A DNA stretch of 64,000 nt from an uncultured Flavobacteriaceae bacterium (GTDB lineage Bacteria; Bacteroidota; Bacteroidia; Flavobacteriales; Flavobacteriaceae): positions 186,001-250,000 of the forward strand of contig CALSUF010000003.1 in the NCBI GenBank assembly GCA_943789465.1, written 5' to 3'. Positions 44,501 to 53,802 of the stretch are shown one piece after another; the stretch's first letter is position 1, and every line of letters begins with the position of its first letter. The notes beneath the pieces were generated by a model. The model was not told where the DNA came from. It ran no database searches and saw only the letters and a program-made list of their open reading frames with translations. Position numbers and translations under genes: made by a program.

Positions 44501-45360
44501 GATGTTATACAAGTTACGATAGCTGACGGAGTTGGAGTCTTTGCAGGAGTTAATGCATCGATTTGCGAATCAGAAACCTATACATTGTTAGATGCAACTT
44601 CTAGTGCTACAGACGTCACATGGATAAGTTCTGAAAACAGCAATGGAACGTCTTCCGGAACCTATTTACCAGGGTCATTTTCAGATGCTACAGCTCTGAA
44701 CCCTGAGTATATCCCAAGTATTGATGATATAAATAGGGGGTATGTGTACTTAACTATCACAGGAACTGGAAATAGCAGTTGCCCAGTGAGTAGTAGCTCT
44801 ATGTTATTAAATATACTTAAGAGTCCTACGGTGTCTGCTAATGATATTAATACTTGTGTTAGCAATTCAACAGGTGTACCATTAAACGGAACAGGAACTA
44901 ATTTTGATACACTAGAATGGAGTGTTATAGAAGGTCCTGGACAGGTTATTAATGATGTATATTTTTCATACTTAGGAACTGATATTCCTTCCAATGTGGT
45001 AACAAGACTACGTCTTGTAGCAACTCCATTATCACCTTGTGCAGGAAATGCAATACAAGAAATTATCGTTATTACTCAAGCGCTTCCTTCAGTTGAAGCT
45101 GGTGATAACGGGGCCATTTGTTATATCCCAGGAACAGCAATTGCTCCTTTTACAATACTTGGTACAAACGTTTCTAATGCGAGTTCCACGAGTTGGACGA
45201 CATCAGGAAGTTTATCGGGTAATTTTAACCTAGGAAACCCTGTTGTTTACGAATCTTTTAGTAACAATTGTACTCCAGAAGTATTGACCTTAACAGCCAA
45301 TGGTGTAGGTGCATGTAGTTCAGAGTCAGTTTCAGATTCAGTAACATTAACTATAAATTG
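37050..45360 (+). repeat. Array of about 30 PKD-like units in the adhesin
   Basis: About 30 tandem units of on average 92 residues (277 nt). The common pattern is xPxVDAGxDxxICEG, a strand, a segment with WTSxGxGTF, xxPTYxPSxxDxxxGxVxLTLTA, xxPC, DxxxLTI. They are diverged at DNA level. Three of the four frameshifts lie in this array. Confidence 0.75.
41502..44069 (+). CDS. Adhesin segment 3: PKD-like repeats
   Basis: The third frame continues the array without loss of repeat phase: GAVCAGESYTATALNLDGNT follows directly on the previous unit. It holds about nine PKD-like units, each with the pattern ICEG, a strand, LWTSxGxGTF, xPTYTPS and VxLTLTA. The frame ends at 44069, 24 nt after the next change at 44043-44045. 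Between 44044 and 44134 a further 30 codons are readable only in yet another frame (STYTWSHNGIGSIDPSTINT). Confidence 0.78.
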   Translation, partial: GAVCAGESYTATALNLDGNTVEWTEINGNHGTFVNSNLDTATFNQFPGNDENFEIQLTSTTTATCAPYIQTLTVIVQPKPTIDVGDSVQELCSSEPFVISGVTATDYASVLWTVDGTGSSAGFSNPTDLNPTFTPSASQLLAAQVVLKVTALAEADCGSVFDVSDTITLNFNPEQTVSFTAPTSICEGDTISLVGLAPDSSSILWSTSSTSLTSGFADPTNLNTIYTPSALDLSLGRVTLMMTGFSNTNCPDATYSLEVLIERNPTADAGGPISICEGTTSYQVNDAFASNYDVSVSTNINWSLTGPATIQAGTQNDIDPVIVPTVGATGDIILTLTVNGYDSCNTTITDTKTITIVPSPIVVVPSTRTICEGESLTLTSSEISASNYGSVLWTSSNGLGTFTPNNDLATIYTPAPGQTGIVNLILTASSTSGSCSSDSSPVQLEIIPNPTVDAGVDATICVTETYTVVGASVLNEFTFTWSVTGPAQIVSGESTLTPVIASDAGATGTAVVTLTAVGTGVCPVSITDNFILEINASPVVNAGNDDILCEGESSYQLLGSVVDADASTTYSWITSNGSGIIQSTADPLQPIYIPGPTDFNSATGSKDIQFDLTSTSTNGCASSTDSMILTIYANPIVSAGSDIFDICEDTDVILSSATASNYSSITWSTSGNGTFDYSSSTINPTYSLGSDDVTSVTLTLSAMPNVACSQVAVLDEMTIFINQDTTLSATTNTITMCGATFTMPDLIDVSNATSILWTNITGASGTPGVLTNVNSETPSFTPSVNEIANGFVLLRVETVPEAGCTTTLSETITVNLQPLLEVEAGTSLAFCEGDDVIVSGNGASVTNFLNIYMVS

Positions 45361-48300
45361 TACAATTCCAAATTTAGGAGCTATTACAGGACTAGATACT
45401 GTTTGTCAAGGAAATTCAGGAGTTGTATATACCGTTCCAGTTAACTCAAATGTAATTACCTATGAGTGGCAAGTGCCAACAGGTGCTACAATTGTTTCTG
45501 GTCTAGGGACTAACTCAATTAGCGTTGATTATGGTGCTAATGCAATTTCAGGAAATGTTTCTGTAAATGGTATAAATGGTTGTGGTAGTGGACCGAATTC
45601 TACATTACCAATTACTATTGATGAATTACCAACTACGGGGATTGTGTCGGGAGAACAAACAGTGTGTGCAGGATCAACACATGATTATACAACCACAATA
45701 ATTCCAAACGCATTGTCCTATTTATGGACATTACCTGACGGCAGTACGATTTCTACAACTACCAATACAATTTCTATTGCGTTTGCTGCTTCAGCTACTT
45801 CAGGAAATTTATCTGTTCAAGGAAATAATTCTTGTGGATTAGGAGCTTCTTCTGCAGCTCTACCGATCACAGTTCAATCACAACCAACTTTGACGAGTAC
45901 ATTGACTCCACCTTCAATTTGTAGTGATGAAACTTTTGAATATGTACCAACTTCGGCATTAGCTAGTACAACCTACAGTTGGACTAGAGCTGTCATCTCT
46001 GGAATTTCAAATACTGCGGGATCTGGGACAGGAATAATTAGCGAAGTTCTAACAAATACAAGTTCTGTAACAATTCCAGTAAATTATATTATCACTTTAA
46101 CTTCAGAAGATGGTTGTAGTGATTCAGAAACTATTACAGTTGACGTTGATCCGAATCCTATTCTAACTTCGGTAACTCCAGTGGCAGCTATTTGCTCTGG
46201 TGATCAATTTAATCATACGTTAACCTCCAATGTCACGGGAAGTATCAATTGGACTAGAGCGAGTGTTACAGGAATTACGGAACCTGGGAGTAGTGGGGTC
46301 GATACGATAAGTGAAGTTATAACTAATGTTACAACTGCTCCAATCACAGTGGTATATTCAGTATTACTGCCTGCAAATTCAGCTGGATGTACTGGAGATC
46401 CAATTACATTTGATGTTGTTGTGAACCCAGAACCAAATGTTGATCAACCCGCATCACAGATTCTATGTGTAGGTGAAACATTAGATGTAAATTTTGTAAC
46501 AACCAATACAGGGGGAGTCTCAGGGTTTACATGGACTAACGATAATTCCTCTATAGGATTACCATTAACTGGTTCTGGAGATATTTCAGGTGTCACAGTA
46601 ATTAATACTTCACCAGTAAGTCAAGTAGCAACTATAGTCGTCACACCAACGTTTGATAACGAAGGGGTTTCTTGTACAGGTTCTCCAAAAACGTTTACAA
46701 TCACAATAAATCCAGCGGCTCAAGTCAATCCTATCTCGTCGGAAGTAGTGTGTAATGGAGATAGTTTTACTCCGATCGCATTTTCAACTTCAAATACTTC
46801 AGGTACTACTACTTACAGTTGGACCAACGATAATACGAGCATAGGCTTAGCTGCATCTGGTTCTACGGATATTGTAGCATTTACGGCTACTAATATTACC
46901 ACAATTCCTCAGGTTGCGACCATAGTCGTAACTCCAACCTATACCTTTAATGGTCGGGTTTGTTCTGGATCACCAGAAACATTCCAACTTACGGTTAATC
47001 CTTCAGCTCAAGTCAATCAACCAACATCTCAGATACTTTGTGAAGGTGAATTGGTGTCAAATATAGATTTCGATACCTTAAATACTGGTGGAACAACTAC
47101 TTATGATTGGACTAATGATAATGTAACTATAGGGTTGTCAGCTTCTAGCGGATCTGGAGATATTAGCTCGTTTACAGCGCTTAATTCTACGGGTATTCCA
47201 CAAGTGGCAAATATTATAGTGACACCAACATTTACAAATGGTTCGGTTACTTGTACTGGTGCTTCTAAGTCCTTTACGATCACGGTAAATCCATCGGCAC
47301 AAGTTGATCCAATAGCCTCACAAATTGTATGTGCAGGAGATTCAACTACTGACATCAACTTTTTTACCACAAATACAGTAGGTACAACTACGTATTCATG
47401 GACAAATAACAATACAACTATAGGTTCTCTTCCTGCTAACGGGATAGGGAATATAGCGTCTTTTACAGCTACCAATGTAAGTACTATTCCTCAAGTTGCA
47501 ACGATTACTGTAACTCCAGAGTTTACCTACAACGGTGTTAGTTGTTTTGGGGCACCAGAAACATTCCAAATTACAGTGAATCCTTCAGGAGAGGTCAATC
47601 AACCTTCAGACGAAGTTTTCTGTGAATCAGATGTTGCAGTTATCAATTTTACTTCTCCTAATACGGTAGGTACAACAACTTATAACTGGACTAATAGTAA
47701 TTCTGCAATTGGTTTACTAAGCAGTTCTGGTTCTGGATCTACCATATCATTCACCACAACAAATACTGGAACAACGCCTATAACCTCAACACTTATAGTA
47801 ACCTCAACATTTAGTTATAATGGTGTAGATTGTGATGGACCAAACAAAATATTCACAATTACGGTCAACCCTAATCCGAATATGATAACTCCAAATTCAC
47901 AAATTTTATGTGATGGAGATACTACAACAGTTGACTTTACGACATCCAATAGTGTGGGTACCACAACTTATGCATGGACCAATAATACGCCAAGTATTGG
48001 AATTCCTGCATCAGGAGTTGGATCGATTCCAGCATTCTCGGTTGTTAATACAGGAAATGCGCCAATAACTGCAAATCTAACGGTAACTCCAACATTTTCC
48101 AATGCAGGTGTAAGTTGTGTTGGCTCTACTGAAAATTTCACTATCACAGTGAATCCTTCAGCACAAGTAAATCAACCTGTTTCGGTAGTGGTTTGCGATG
48201 GTGATACTGTAGCTGCTACTAACTTTAGTTCCTCAAATACAGTGGGAACAACCACTTATACATGGACTAATGATAATTTGTCAACAGGTTCAAATATTAG

Positions 48301-51300
48301 TAGTGGTACAGGAGATGTTCCTACTTTTACTGCTACAAATATTGGAACAGCTCCTTTAGTGTCTACGTTCACGGTGACCCCATCTTTTGATAATGCAGGG
48401 GTAATTTGTAGTGGACCTTCAAAATCATATACGGTTACTGTCAATCCTGTGGCACAGGTGAATCCACCAGCTTCGCAGGTAGTATGTAACGGCGACTCTA
48501 CTAATGTGTCCTTTACAACCGCCAATACTGTTGGGTTAACAACATATAGTTGGACAAATTCTGATACGTCTATAGGTTTAGCTGCATCAGGAACCGGAAA
48601 TATTCCAACATTTATAACATCCAATTTGAATCCAAACCCAGTTATATCAACTATAACAGTAACTTCAATATTTATCAATGGTGGTGTTTCTTGCTCTGGA
48701 CCATCAGAAACGTTTACAATTACAGTCAACCCATCTGGTCAGGTGGATCAACCGGCTTCTCAAATTGTGTGTAATGGCGATTCTACAATACCTGTCAACT
48801 TTACAACTTCAAATACTACTGGAACAACTACATTTAGTTGGACCAATTCAAATCCAAGTATTGGATTAGCAGCTTCAGGAACAGGAACACTTCCTTCTTT
48901 TGTGGCATCTAATAGTTCAAACACTGTGGCTGTGGGAACTATTGTTGTAACTCCATTTTACGACTATGGAGGAGTAAGTTGTCAAGGCGTTTCAAAAACC
49001 TTCACAATTGAAGTCAATCCTGAACCCGAAATGATTCAACCTGATGCGCAAGTCATTTGTGATGGAGATACATTCTTTTATAATTTTGATTCTAATAATT
49101 TAGGCGGTACAACCACTTATGAATGGTCTAACAACAATTCATCAATTGGGTTGGTAACTGGACCATCAACAGGAAATATCCCATCTTTTACAGCGACTAA
49201 TTCAGGGTTAGTTCCTTCAGTTGCTACAATACAAGTAACTCCTGCCTATACAAACGGTGGAGTAAGCTGTGTGGGCTCAACATTAACGTTTACAATTATG
49301 GTCAACCCTTCAGCAAGTGTAGTTTTACCTCCAAACCAAACGGTTTGTAATTCGGATTCCACTACTTCTGTGAACTTCTCATCAGTAAATACTTCAGGTT
49401 CCACAACCTATGAATGGATTAACAATAATCCAAGTGTTGGATTGGATGCGACCGGAATTGGAAACATCCCTTCGTTTGTGGCAATTAATTCTGGAAATAT
49501 TCCAGTTGTTGCATCCATAGAGGTTACACCAATTTATAATAATGCTGGAGTAAGTTGTACAGGACCATCCCAAACGTTTACAATTACAGTCAATCCAACC
49601 GCAGAATTGATCACTCCGATTTCTCAGGTTCTTTGTAATAATGAAAATACAAACTTAGTAAGTTTTTCATCAACTAATTTAGGTGGAACAACAACCTACA
49701 GCTGGCTCAATAACAATACAACTATTGGATTAGCGGCAAATGGCTCTGGTGATATTGTATCTTTTCCAGCAGTCAATACAGGGTTTACCCCGATTGTAGC
49801 TACAATTACTGTTACTCCAACGTACACAAATGATTCGGTTTCATGTGAAGGATCTTCTGAAGTATTTACTATTACAGTAAATCCAAGTGCTCATGTAATT
49901 CAGCCCGCAGATCAAACCCTATGTGCTGGAAATTTATCAACAGAGATTAATTTTAATTCTTTAAACACACCTGGTGCCACCACGTATACTTGGACTAATG
50001 ATAATACGAGTACAGGTTTGGGTGCTAGCGGAACAGGAAGTATTTCATCGTTTACGACACTAAACACAGGTCCGTCTCCAAATGTTTCAACAATTACAGT
50101 CACTCCGGTTTACACAAATAATGGAGTTGTTTGTAATGGCACTTCAAAAAACTTTTTGATAACAGTAAATCCAACCTTAGATTTAGTTCAACCTGCAGAT
50201 CAATTAGTCTGTAATGGACAAGTTTTATCGCCTGTAGTTTTCAGTTCTAATAATACAGGTGTTTCTGTAAATTACTCATGGATTAATGATAATACCTCTA
50301 TTGGACTTGCTCCAAACGGATCGGGAGATCTTCCATCCTTCACAGCAGTTAATACGGGCTCAACACAACAAACTGCGACAATTTCTGTGACAGCTACTTA
50401 CACAAATGCTGGAGGCACTTGTAGTTCAACAGAAGTATTCACAATCATTGTGAACCCTAGTCCTGTTGCAACGATTACAGGATTAAATAGCTATTTGGTT
50501 TGTGAAAATGATGCAGAACCTTTCATTACTTTTGAAGGCTCAAATGGTTTAGCGCCATATACGTTTACATATCAAATAAACTCAGATCCAGTTCAGCAAG
50601 TTACTTCTAGTGGAACTTCAAATTCCGCTACAATTTCAATTTCAACTGCTAATTCAGGATCAAATGTAATAACTCTACTGAGTGTTTCTGATTCCTCAAC
50701 TCCAACAGCTTGTGAGTCAACAGATATTACATTGCCAAATGAGGCTTTTGTAGATGTTCAAGAGCAAGGGACGATTATTCCACAGGACTCTAGCACAGTG
50801 AGTCAAGTAATATGCGAAGATACTGGTCTTGTACCAATAGTATATACAATAGGTGGTTCAGCGACCAGTGCGTTCGTGACAGGATTACCATCAGGTATTG
50901 TTTCATCTTTTGATTCCACTACCAGTACATTAACCATTAGTGGTGTACCAACCAGTACGGGTGCCTTTAACTATGTAGTTAATACTGCTGGTTCAACTAA
51001 CGGATGTAATTCATCTTACGGAGGCTCTATTGTTGTGAATTCTAATGATGAAATCACAGAATTAACACCAACTACCATTGATCAAGAAGTTTGTTCTTGT
51101 GATACCATAGCACCTATTTCCTACAACTTAGGTGGTGGTGCTACTGGAGGAGATGTTCAATTCTCTCCGAATACACCAGCAGGAATTACTTGGTCAATTT
51201 CATCTAATATATTGACTATTTCTGGTGCTTCATGTGATATAGGTACTTTTGATTATACGGTTAATTCGTTTGGAATTTGTAGTTCGGATACTTTCGGAGG

Positions 51301-53794
51301 AACAATTGTAATCAAAGAAAACTCTACCATTACTTTAGTCTCAGGAAATCCTGATCCAATTGTTTGTGAGGGTAGTGCTTTTGCAACTCCAATCCAATAT
51401 GCAATTTCACCAACAACTTCAACTCTTGTAATGACTCCAACCATTCCAGGGGTTACTTTTGATCCAACAACAGGAATTATTTCTGGGGTACCAACGCTGA
51501 GTGGAGTTTATAACTACACAATCAGTTCTAGTGAAGGCTGTAGTAATATACTTTCTGGAGTTATCACAGTAAATCCAGATCAAGATATATCTTTTATTTC
51601 TACAAACCCTACTCAAACTGCTTGTCAGAATTCACCTATAGATCCATTTGTGTTCTTAGTGTCACCAGGAGTTAATGATGTTACTATTACACCTTCACTG
51701 CCAGTTGGAGTGAGTTATTCTGTGATCTCAGGAATTGTTACGATTTCAGGAACTCCTGTCAATGCGATGGGTGTTGCTCAAAATTATATTGTAACAACGG
51801 TTGGTTCTTGTGGAGTTGCAGAATCAGAGACCTTTACATTAGATGTACGACAGGAGGCTACGATCACAGTAACCAGTGATGTTTCAACGATTAATCAAGC
51901 CATTTGTCAAAGTGGAAGTATTGAGCCAATTACGTTTACAATTGGTGGAGGTGCAACAGGTATAGAACCACTTAATTTACCTGATAACCTTGTCTTGGAT
52001 TTTGATGCTGGGACTGGAGTATACACAGTGTCTGGAACACCTGTCACTTTTGGAACTTTCAACTTTAATGTAGTTACAACAGGATGTGTAGCGACGCAAT
52101 TATTTTCTATAACAAACATTAATACAAATGTTTCTATTGATTTAACATCTGCAGTTGGAACGGACGACCAGCAATTATGTCAATCCAATTTTAACACACC
52201 AATTACTCCTATAGTTTACTCCTTAACTGGTGTTGCAGGAGTTACTGTAACAGGATTACCAGTTGGTTTAAGTTCGAATTATAACAACGTTACTGGCGAG
52301 TTAGTAATTTCAGGAATCCCAATAGACTCTGGAGAATTTAATTACGCCATAACAACCTTGCCATGTGAGCGTGTAAAAACAGGAGTTATAAAAGTTTCAA
52401 CGCCAATTGCCTTTTTTGATGAACAAGTGACACAAGTTTCTTGTTATGGCGAAAATGATGGTGCAATTTCAATTGATATAAGAGGCGGTGCTAGTGCAGG
52501 AGGGTTGTATGCTATATCTTGGACTGGACCAAACGGGTATCAACAAAATCAAGCAACAATTACAGGTTTAGAGCCTGGAGTTTATACAATCTCAGGAACC
52601 GATTTACTTGGGTGTGCAATTCCAACAAGATCATATGTAATTGCAGACGTTGAGTCAGTGGAAATTTCATTACTTTCGACGTCTAATGTGACATGTAATG
52701 GAAATTTAGGCTGTGCTAATTTTGATTTTACAGGTGGAACAGGGATTTACACAAACTTTTCTTTAGAGTTTTTAGATCCATCGTCTGAAACGTTAGTTCC
52801 AATTACAGTTGCAAATAATAACTACTTTAATATTTGTGACCTGCAAGCTGGATTGTATTATTTAACGATTGAAGACAGTAATTCATGTACGTCAATTCCT
52901 TATTTGTTCACAATATTTGATTACAGTTCACTTAATATCGAATACCTTGAATTGGATGATTCATTATGTGCTGATAATCCAGGAAATATTAGAATTAAAG
53001 TAGCGAGTTTAGATCCAAGCCTAACGTTCTATTATAATGATGTTTTAGTCCCTCACATTTACTTAGGGGATTCTACATATGAATTGGCTATTAACAATCC
53101 TACAGCCTCTACTGGAGTACTTAAAGTAAAAAATGATCAAGACTGTTGGAACTCGATTAACATTAGTACGCCAATTGAGTCACCAGGGTTTGAATATACA
53201 TCACTCAATTTCGCAACCTATAATTCGGTTGATGTAAACGAAAGTATAGAATTTACCAATACAGTAGATCTAAATGATATACCAGCCGAATACGATTATA
53301 TTGTTTGGGATTTTGGAGATAATTCGCCTTTTAAAGTTTTCTTTAATCCAGAAGATTTAGATCCGAATTCTGAAGGAGATAGCTTTAAAACAGTTTTTCA
53401 TTCCTACACAATTGATGGTATTTATACCGTTACGCTCACCGTCTTTAATAGATTGGGTTGTTCTCGATCGGTATCTCAAATTATTAGTGTAGGTCGTGGT
53501 GCAAATATTATGACTCCTACAGCTTTCTCTCCAAATAATGATGGTATAAATGATGTATTTAGAGCCTCATTAATTGGCTTTACAGAAGTTTCCATGTTTG
53601 TGTATGATAACTGGGGGAATGTTGTTTATGAAATCACCTCTGATGTAGATATATTAGATCCTAATTGGGGTTGGAATGGTTTAGAAAAAGGAAATGATGA
53701 ACCGATAAATGGAAATTATAAATACTACGTAATAGCAACAACTATAGATGGAAATGTTGTTGAGAAAACGGGTCAATTGATGCTTATAAAATAA
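44135..53794 (+). CDS. Adhesin segment 4: repeats, SprB repeat and T9SS sorting domain
   Basis: The longest intact frame, about 3,219 residues. It holds the last PKD-like units, two PKD_6-like units (PNLGAITGLDTVCQGNSGVV onward), 14 units of about 96 residues, then Ig-like units of the type TISGVPTSTGAFNYVV. A SprB repeat follows (VSCYGENDGAISIDIRGG, about 52430-52650), then a PKD domain (YDYIVWDFGDNSPF ... HSYTIDGIYTVTLTVF). From about 53500 lies the type B sorting domain (MTPTAFSPNNDGINDVF ... DNWGNVVYE ... GNYKYYVIATTIDGN). That domain marks it for T9SS export and surface attachment. Confidence 0.85.
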   Translation, partial: SETGDIFLTLTATSIAPCTGDVSDTMTVTIQSQPTVTVAADFTVCESSNINIVNTTATDANTIIWTSSQNSDGSSSGGYVSGIFTNDAILNPSYTPSQGDIDLGYVYLTIRVSNTACGTFVTDVIQVTIADGVGVFAGVNASICESETYTLLDATSSATDVTWISSENSNGTSSGTYLPGSFSDATALNPEYIPSIDDINRGYVYLTITGTGNSSCPVSSSSMLLNILKSPTVSANDINTCVSNSTGVPLNGTGTNFDTLEWSVIEGPGQVINDVYFSYLGTDIPSNVVTRLRLVATPLSPCAGNAIQEIIVITQALPSVEAGDNGAICYIPGTAIAPFTILGTNVSNASSTSWTTSGSLSGNFNLGNPVVYESFSNNCTPEVLTLTANGVGACSSESVSDSVTLTINCTIPNLGAITGLDTVCQGNSGVVYTVPVNSNVITYEWQVPTGATIVSGLGTNSISVDYGANAISGNVSVNGINGCGSGPNSTLPITIDELPTTGIVSGEQTVCAGSTHDYTTTIIPNALSYLWTLPDGSTISTTTNTISIAFAASATSGNLSVQGNNSCGLGASSAALPITVQSQPTLTSTLTPPSICSDETFEYVPTSALASTTYSWTRAVISGISNTAGSGTGIISEVLTNTSSVTIPVNYIITLTSEDGCSDSETITVDVDPNPILTSVTPVAAICSGDQFNHTLTSNVTGSINWTRASVTGITEPGSSGVDTISEVITNVTTAPITVVYSVLLPANSAGCTGDPITFDVVVNPEPNVDQPASQILCVGETLDVNFVTTNTGGVSGFTWTNDNSSIGLPLTGSGDISGVTVINTSPVSQVATIVVTPTFDNEGVSCTGSPKTFTITINPAAQVNPISSEVVCNGDSFTPIAFSTSNTSGTTTYSWTNDNTSIGLAASGSTDIVAFTATNITTIPQVATIVVTPTYTFNGRVCSGSPETFQLTVNPSAQVNQPTSQILCEGELVSNIDFDTLNTGGTTTYDWTNDNVTIGLSASSGSGDISSFTALNSTGIPQVANIIVTPTFTNGSVTCTGASKSFTITVNPSAQVDPIASQIVCAGDSTTDINFFTTNTVGTTTYSWTNNNTTIGSLPANGIGNIASFTATNVSTIPQVATITVTPEFTYNGVSCFGAPETFQITVNPSGEVNQPSDEVFCESDVAVINFTSPNTVGTTTYNWTNSNSAIGLLSSSGSGSTISFTTTNTGTTPITSTLIVTSTFSYNGVDCDGPNKIFTITVNPNPNMITPNSQILCDGDTTTVDFTTSNSVGTTTYAWTNNTPSIGIPASGVGSIPAFSVVNTGNAPITANLTVTPTFSNAGVSCVGSTENFTITVNPSAQVNQPVSVVVCDGDTVAATNFSSSNTVGTTTYTWTNDNLSTGSNISSGTGDVPTFTATNIGTAPLVSTFTVTPSFDNAGVICSGPSKSYTVTVNPVAQVNPPASQVVCNGDSTNVSFTTANTVGLTTYSWTNSDTSIGLAASGTGNIPTFITSNLNPNPVISTITVTSIFINGGVSCSGPSETFTITVNPSGQVDQPASQIVCNGDSTIPVNFTTSNTTGTTTFSWTNSNPSIGLAASGTGTLPSFVASNSSNTVAVGTIVVTPFYDYGGVSCQGVSKTFTIEVNPEPEMIQPDAQVICDGDTFFYNFDSNNLGGTTTYEWSNNNSSIGLVTGPSTGNIPSFTATNSGLVPSVATIQVTPAYTNGGVSCVGSTLTFTIMVNPSASVVLPPNQTVCNSDSTTSVNFSSVNTSGSTTYEWINNNPSVGLDATGIGNIPSFVAINSGNIPVVASIEVTPIYNNAGVSCTGPSQTFTITVNPTAELITPISQVLCNNENTNLVSFSSTNLGGTTTYSWLNNNTTIGLAANGSGDIVSFPAVNTGFTPIVATITVTPTYTNDSVSCEGSSEVFTITVNPSAHVIQPADQTLCAGNLSTEINFNSLNTPGATTYTWTNDNTSTGLGASGTGSISSFTTLNTGPSPNVSTITVTPVYTNNGVVCNGTSKNFLITVNPTLDLVQPADQLVCNGQVLSPVVFSSNNTGVSVNYSWINDNTSIGLAPNGSGDLPSFTAVNTGSTQQTATISVTATYTNAGGTCSSTEVFTIIVNPSPVATITGLNSYLVCENDAEPFITFEGSNGLAPYTFTYQINSDPVQQVTSSGTSNSATISISTANSGSNVITLLSVSDSSTPTACESTDITLPNEAFVDVQEQGTIIPQDSSTVSQVICEDTGLVPIVYTIGGSATSAFVTGLPSGIVSSFDSTTSTLTISGVPTSTGAFNYVVNTAGSTNGCNSSYGGSIVVNSNDEITELTPTTIDQEVCSCDTIAPISYNLGGGATGGDVQFSPNTPAGITWSISSNILTISGASCDIGTFDYTVNSFGICSSDTFGGTIVIKENSTITLVSGNPDPIVCEGSAFATPIQYAISPTTSTLVMTPTIPGVTFDPTTGIISGVPTLSGVYNYTISSSEGCSNILSGVITVNPDQDISFISTNPTQTACQNSPIDPFVFLVSPGVNDVTITPSLPVGVSYSVISGIVTISGTPVNAMGVAQNYIVTTVGSCGVAESETFTLDVRQEATITVTSDVSTINQAICQSGSIEPITFTIGGGATGIEPLNLPDNLVLDFDAGTGVYTVSGTPVTFGTFNFNVVTTGCVATQLFSITNINTNVSIDLTSAVGTDDQQLCQSNFNTPITPIVYSLTGVAGVTVTGLPVGLSSNYNNVTGELVISGIPIDSGEFNYAITTLPCERVKTGVIKVSTPIAFFDEQVTQVSCYGENDGAISIDIRGGASAGGLYAISWTGPNGYQQNQATITGLEPGVYTISGTDLLGCAIPTRSYVIADVESVEISLLSTSNVTCNGNLGCANFDFTGGTGIYTNFSLEFLDPSSETLVPITVANNNYFNICDLQAGLYYLTIEDSNSCTSIPYLFTIFDYSSLNIEYLELDDSLCADNPGNIRIKVASLDPSLTFYYNDVLVPHIYLGDSTYELAINNPTASTGVLKVKNDQDCWNSINISTPIESPGFEYTSLNFATYNSVDVNESIEFTNTVDLNDIPAEYDYIVWDFGDNSPFKVFFNPEDLDPNSEGDSFKTVFHSYTIDGIYTVTLTVFNRLGCSRSVSQIISVGRGANIMTPTAFSPNNDGINDVFRASLIGFTEVSMFVYDNWGNVVYEITSDVDILDPNWGWNGLEKGNDEPINGNYKYYVIATTIDGNVVEKTGQLMLIK
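46430..50460 (+). repeat. Array of 14 units of about 96 residues in the adhesin
   Basis: Fourteen tandem units of about 288 nt. Each begins NPxAQVNxPxSQxxCNGD and continues with TTYxWTNxNxSIGL, SGxGxIPxFTATNxG, VATIxVTPxYxNxGVSC, GxxxxFTITV. The units are more alike than those of the PKD-like array, which suggests recent duplication or recombination between units. No frame break lies inside this array. Confidence 0.82.
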
Positions 53795-53802
53795 TACAAA
53801 TT

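Larger units (their letters stand above)
32962..53794 (+). pseudogene. Giant SprB-like adhesin, split by four frameshifts
   Basis: One surface protein of about 6,942 residues in its restored form (20,833 nt minus 4 extra bases gives 6,943 codons including the stop). It runs from a signal peptide (KINLIGLLLFTTTLSVFANT) through Ig/PKD-like repeats and a SprB repeat to a type B T9SS sorting domain. SprB of Flavobacterium johnsoniae has a similar size, similar architecture and the same PorP/SprF neighbour, and is the cell-surface gliding adhesin. Frame changes lie at about 33253, 41501, 44043-44045 and 44134, each equal to one extra base. No other premature stop occurs. Either very recent mutation or consensus errors; the ancestral protein was complete. 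ATG 32962 is preferred over a TTG at 32938 because the signal peptide begins there. Confidence 0.88.

Noticed and set aside
43667-44994. Antisense reading frames over the adhesin
   Set aside because: Low-complexity Val/Ser/Thr-rich mirror images of the repeats; shadows of the sense frame.
33557-53794. Repeats in the adhesin as a CRISPR array or minisatellite
   Set aside because: Units are 270-290 nt, in frame, diverged at DNA level and protein-coding; no short identical repeats with unique spacers.
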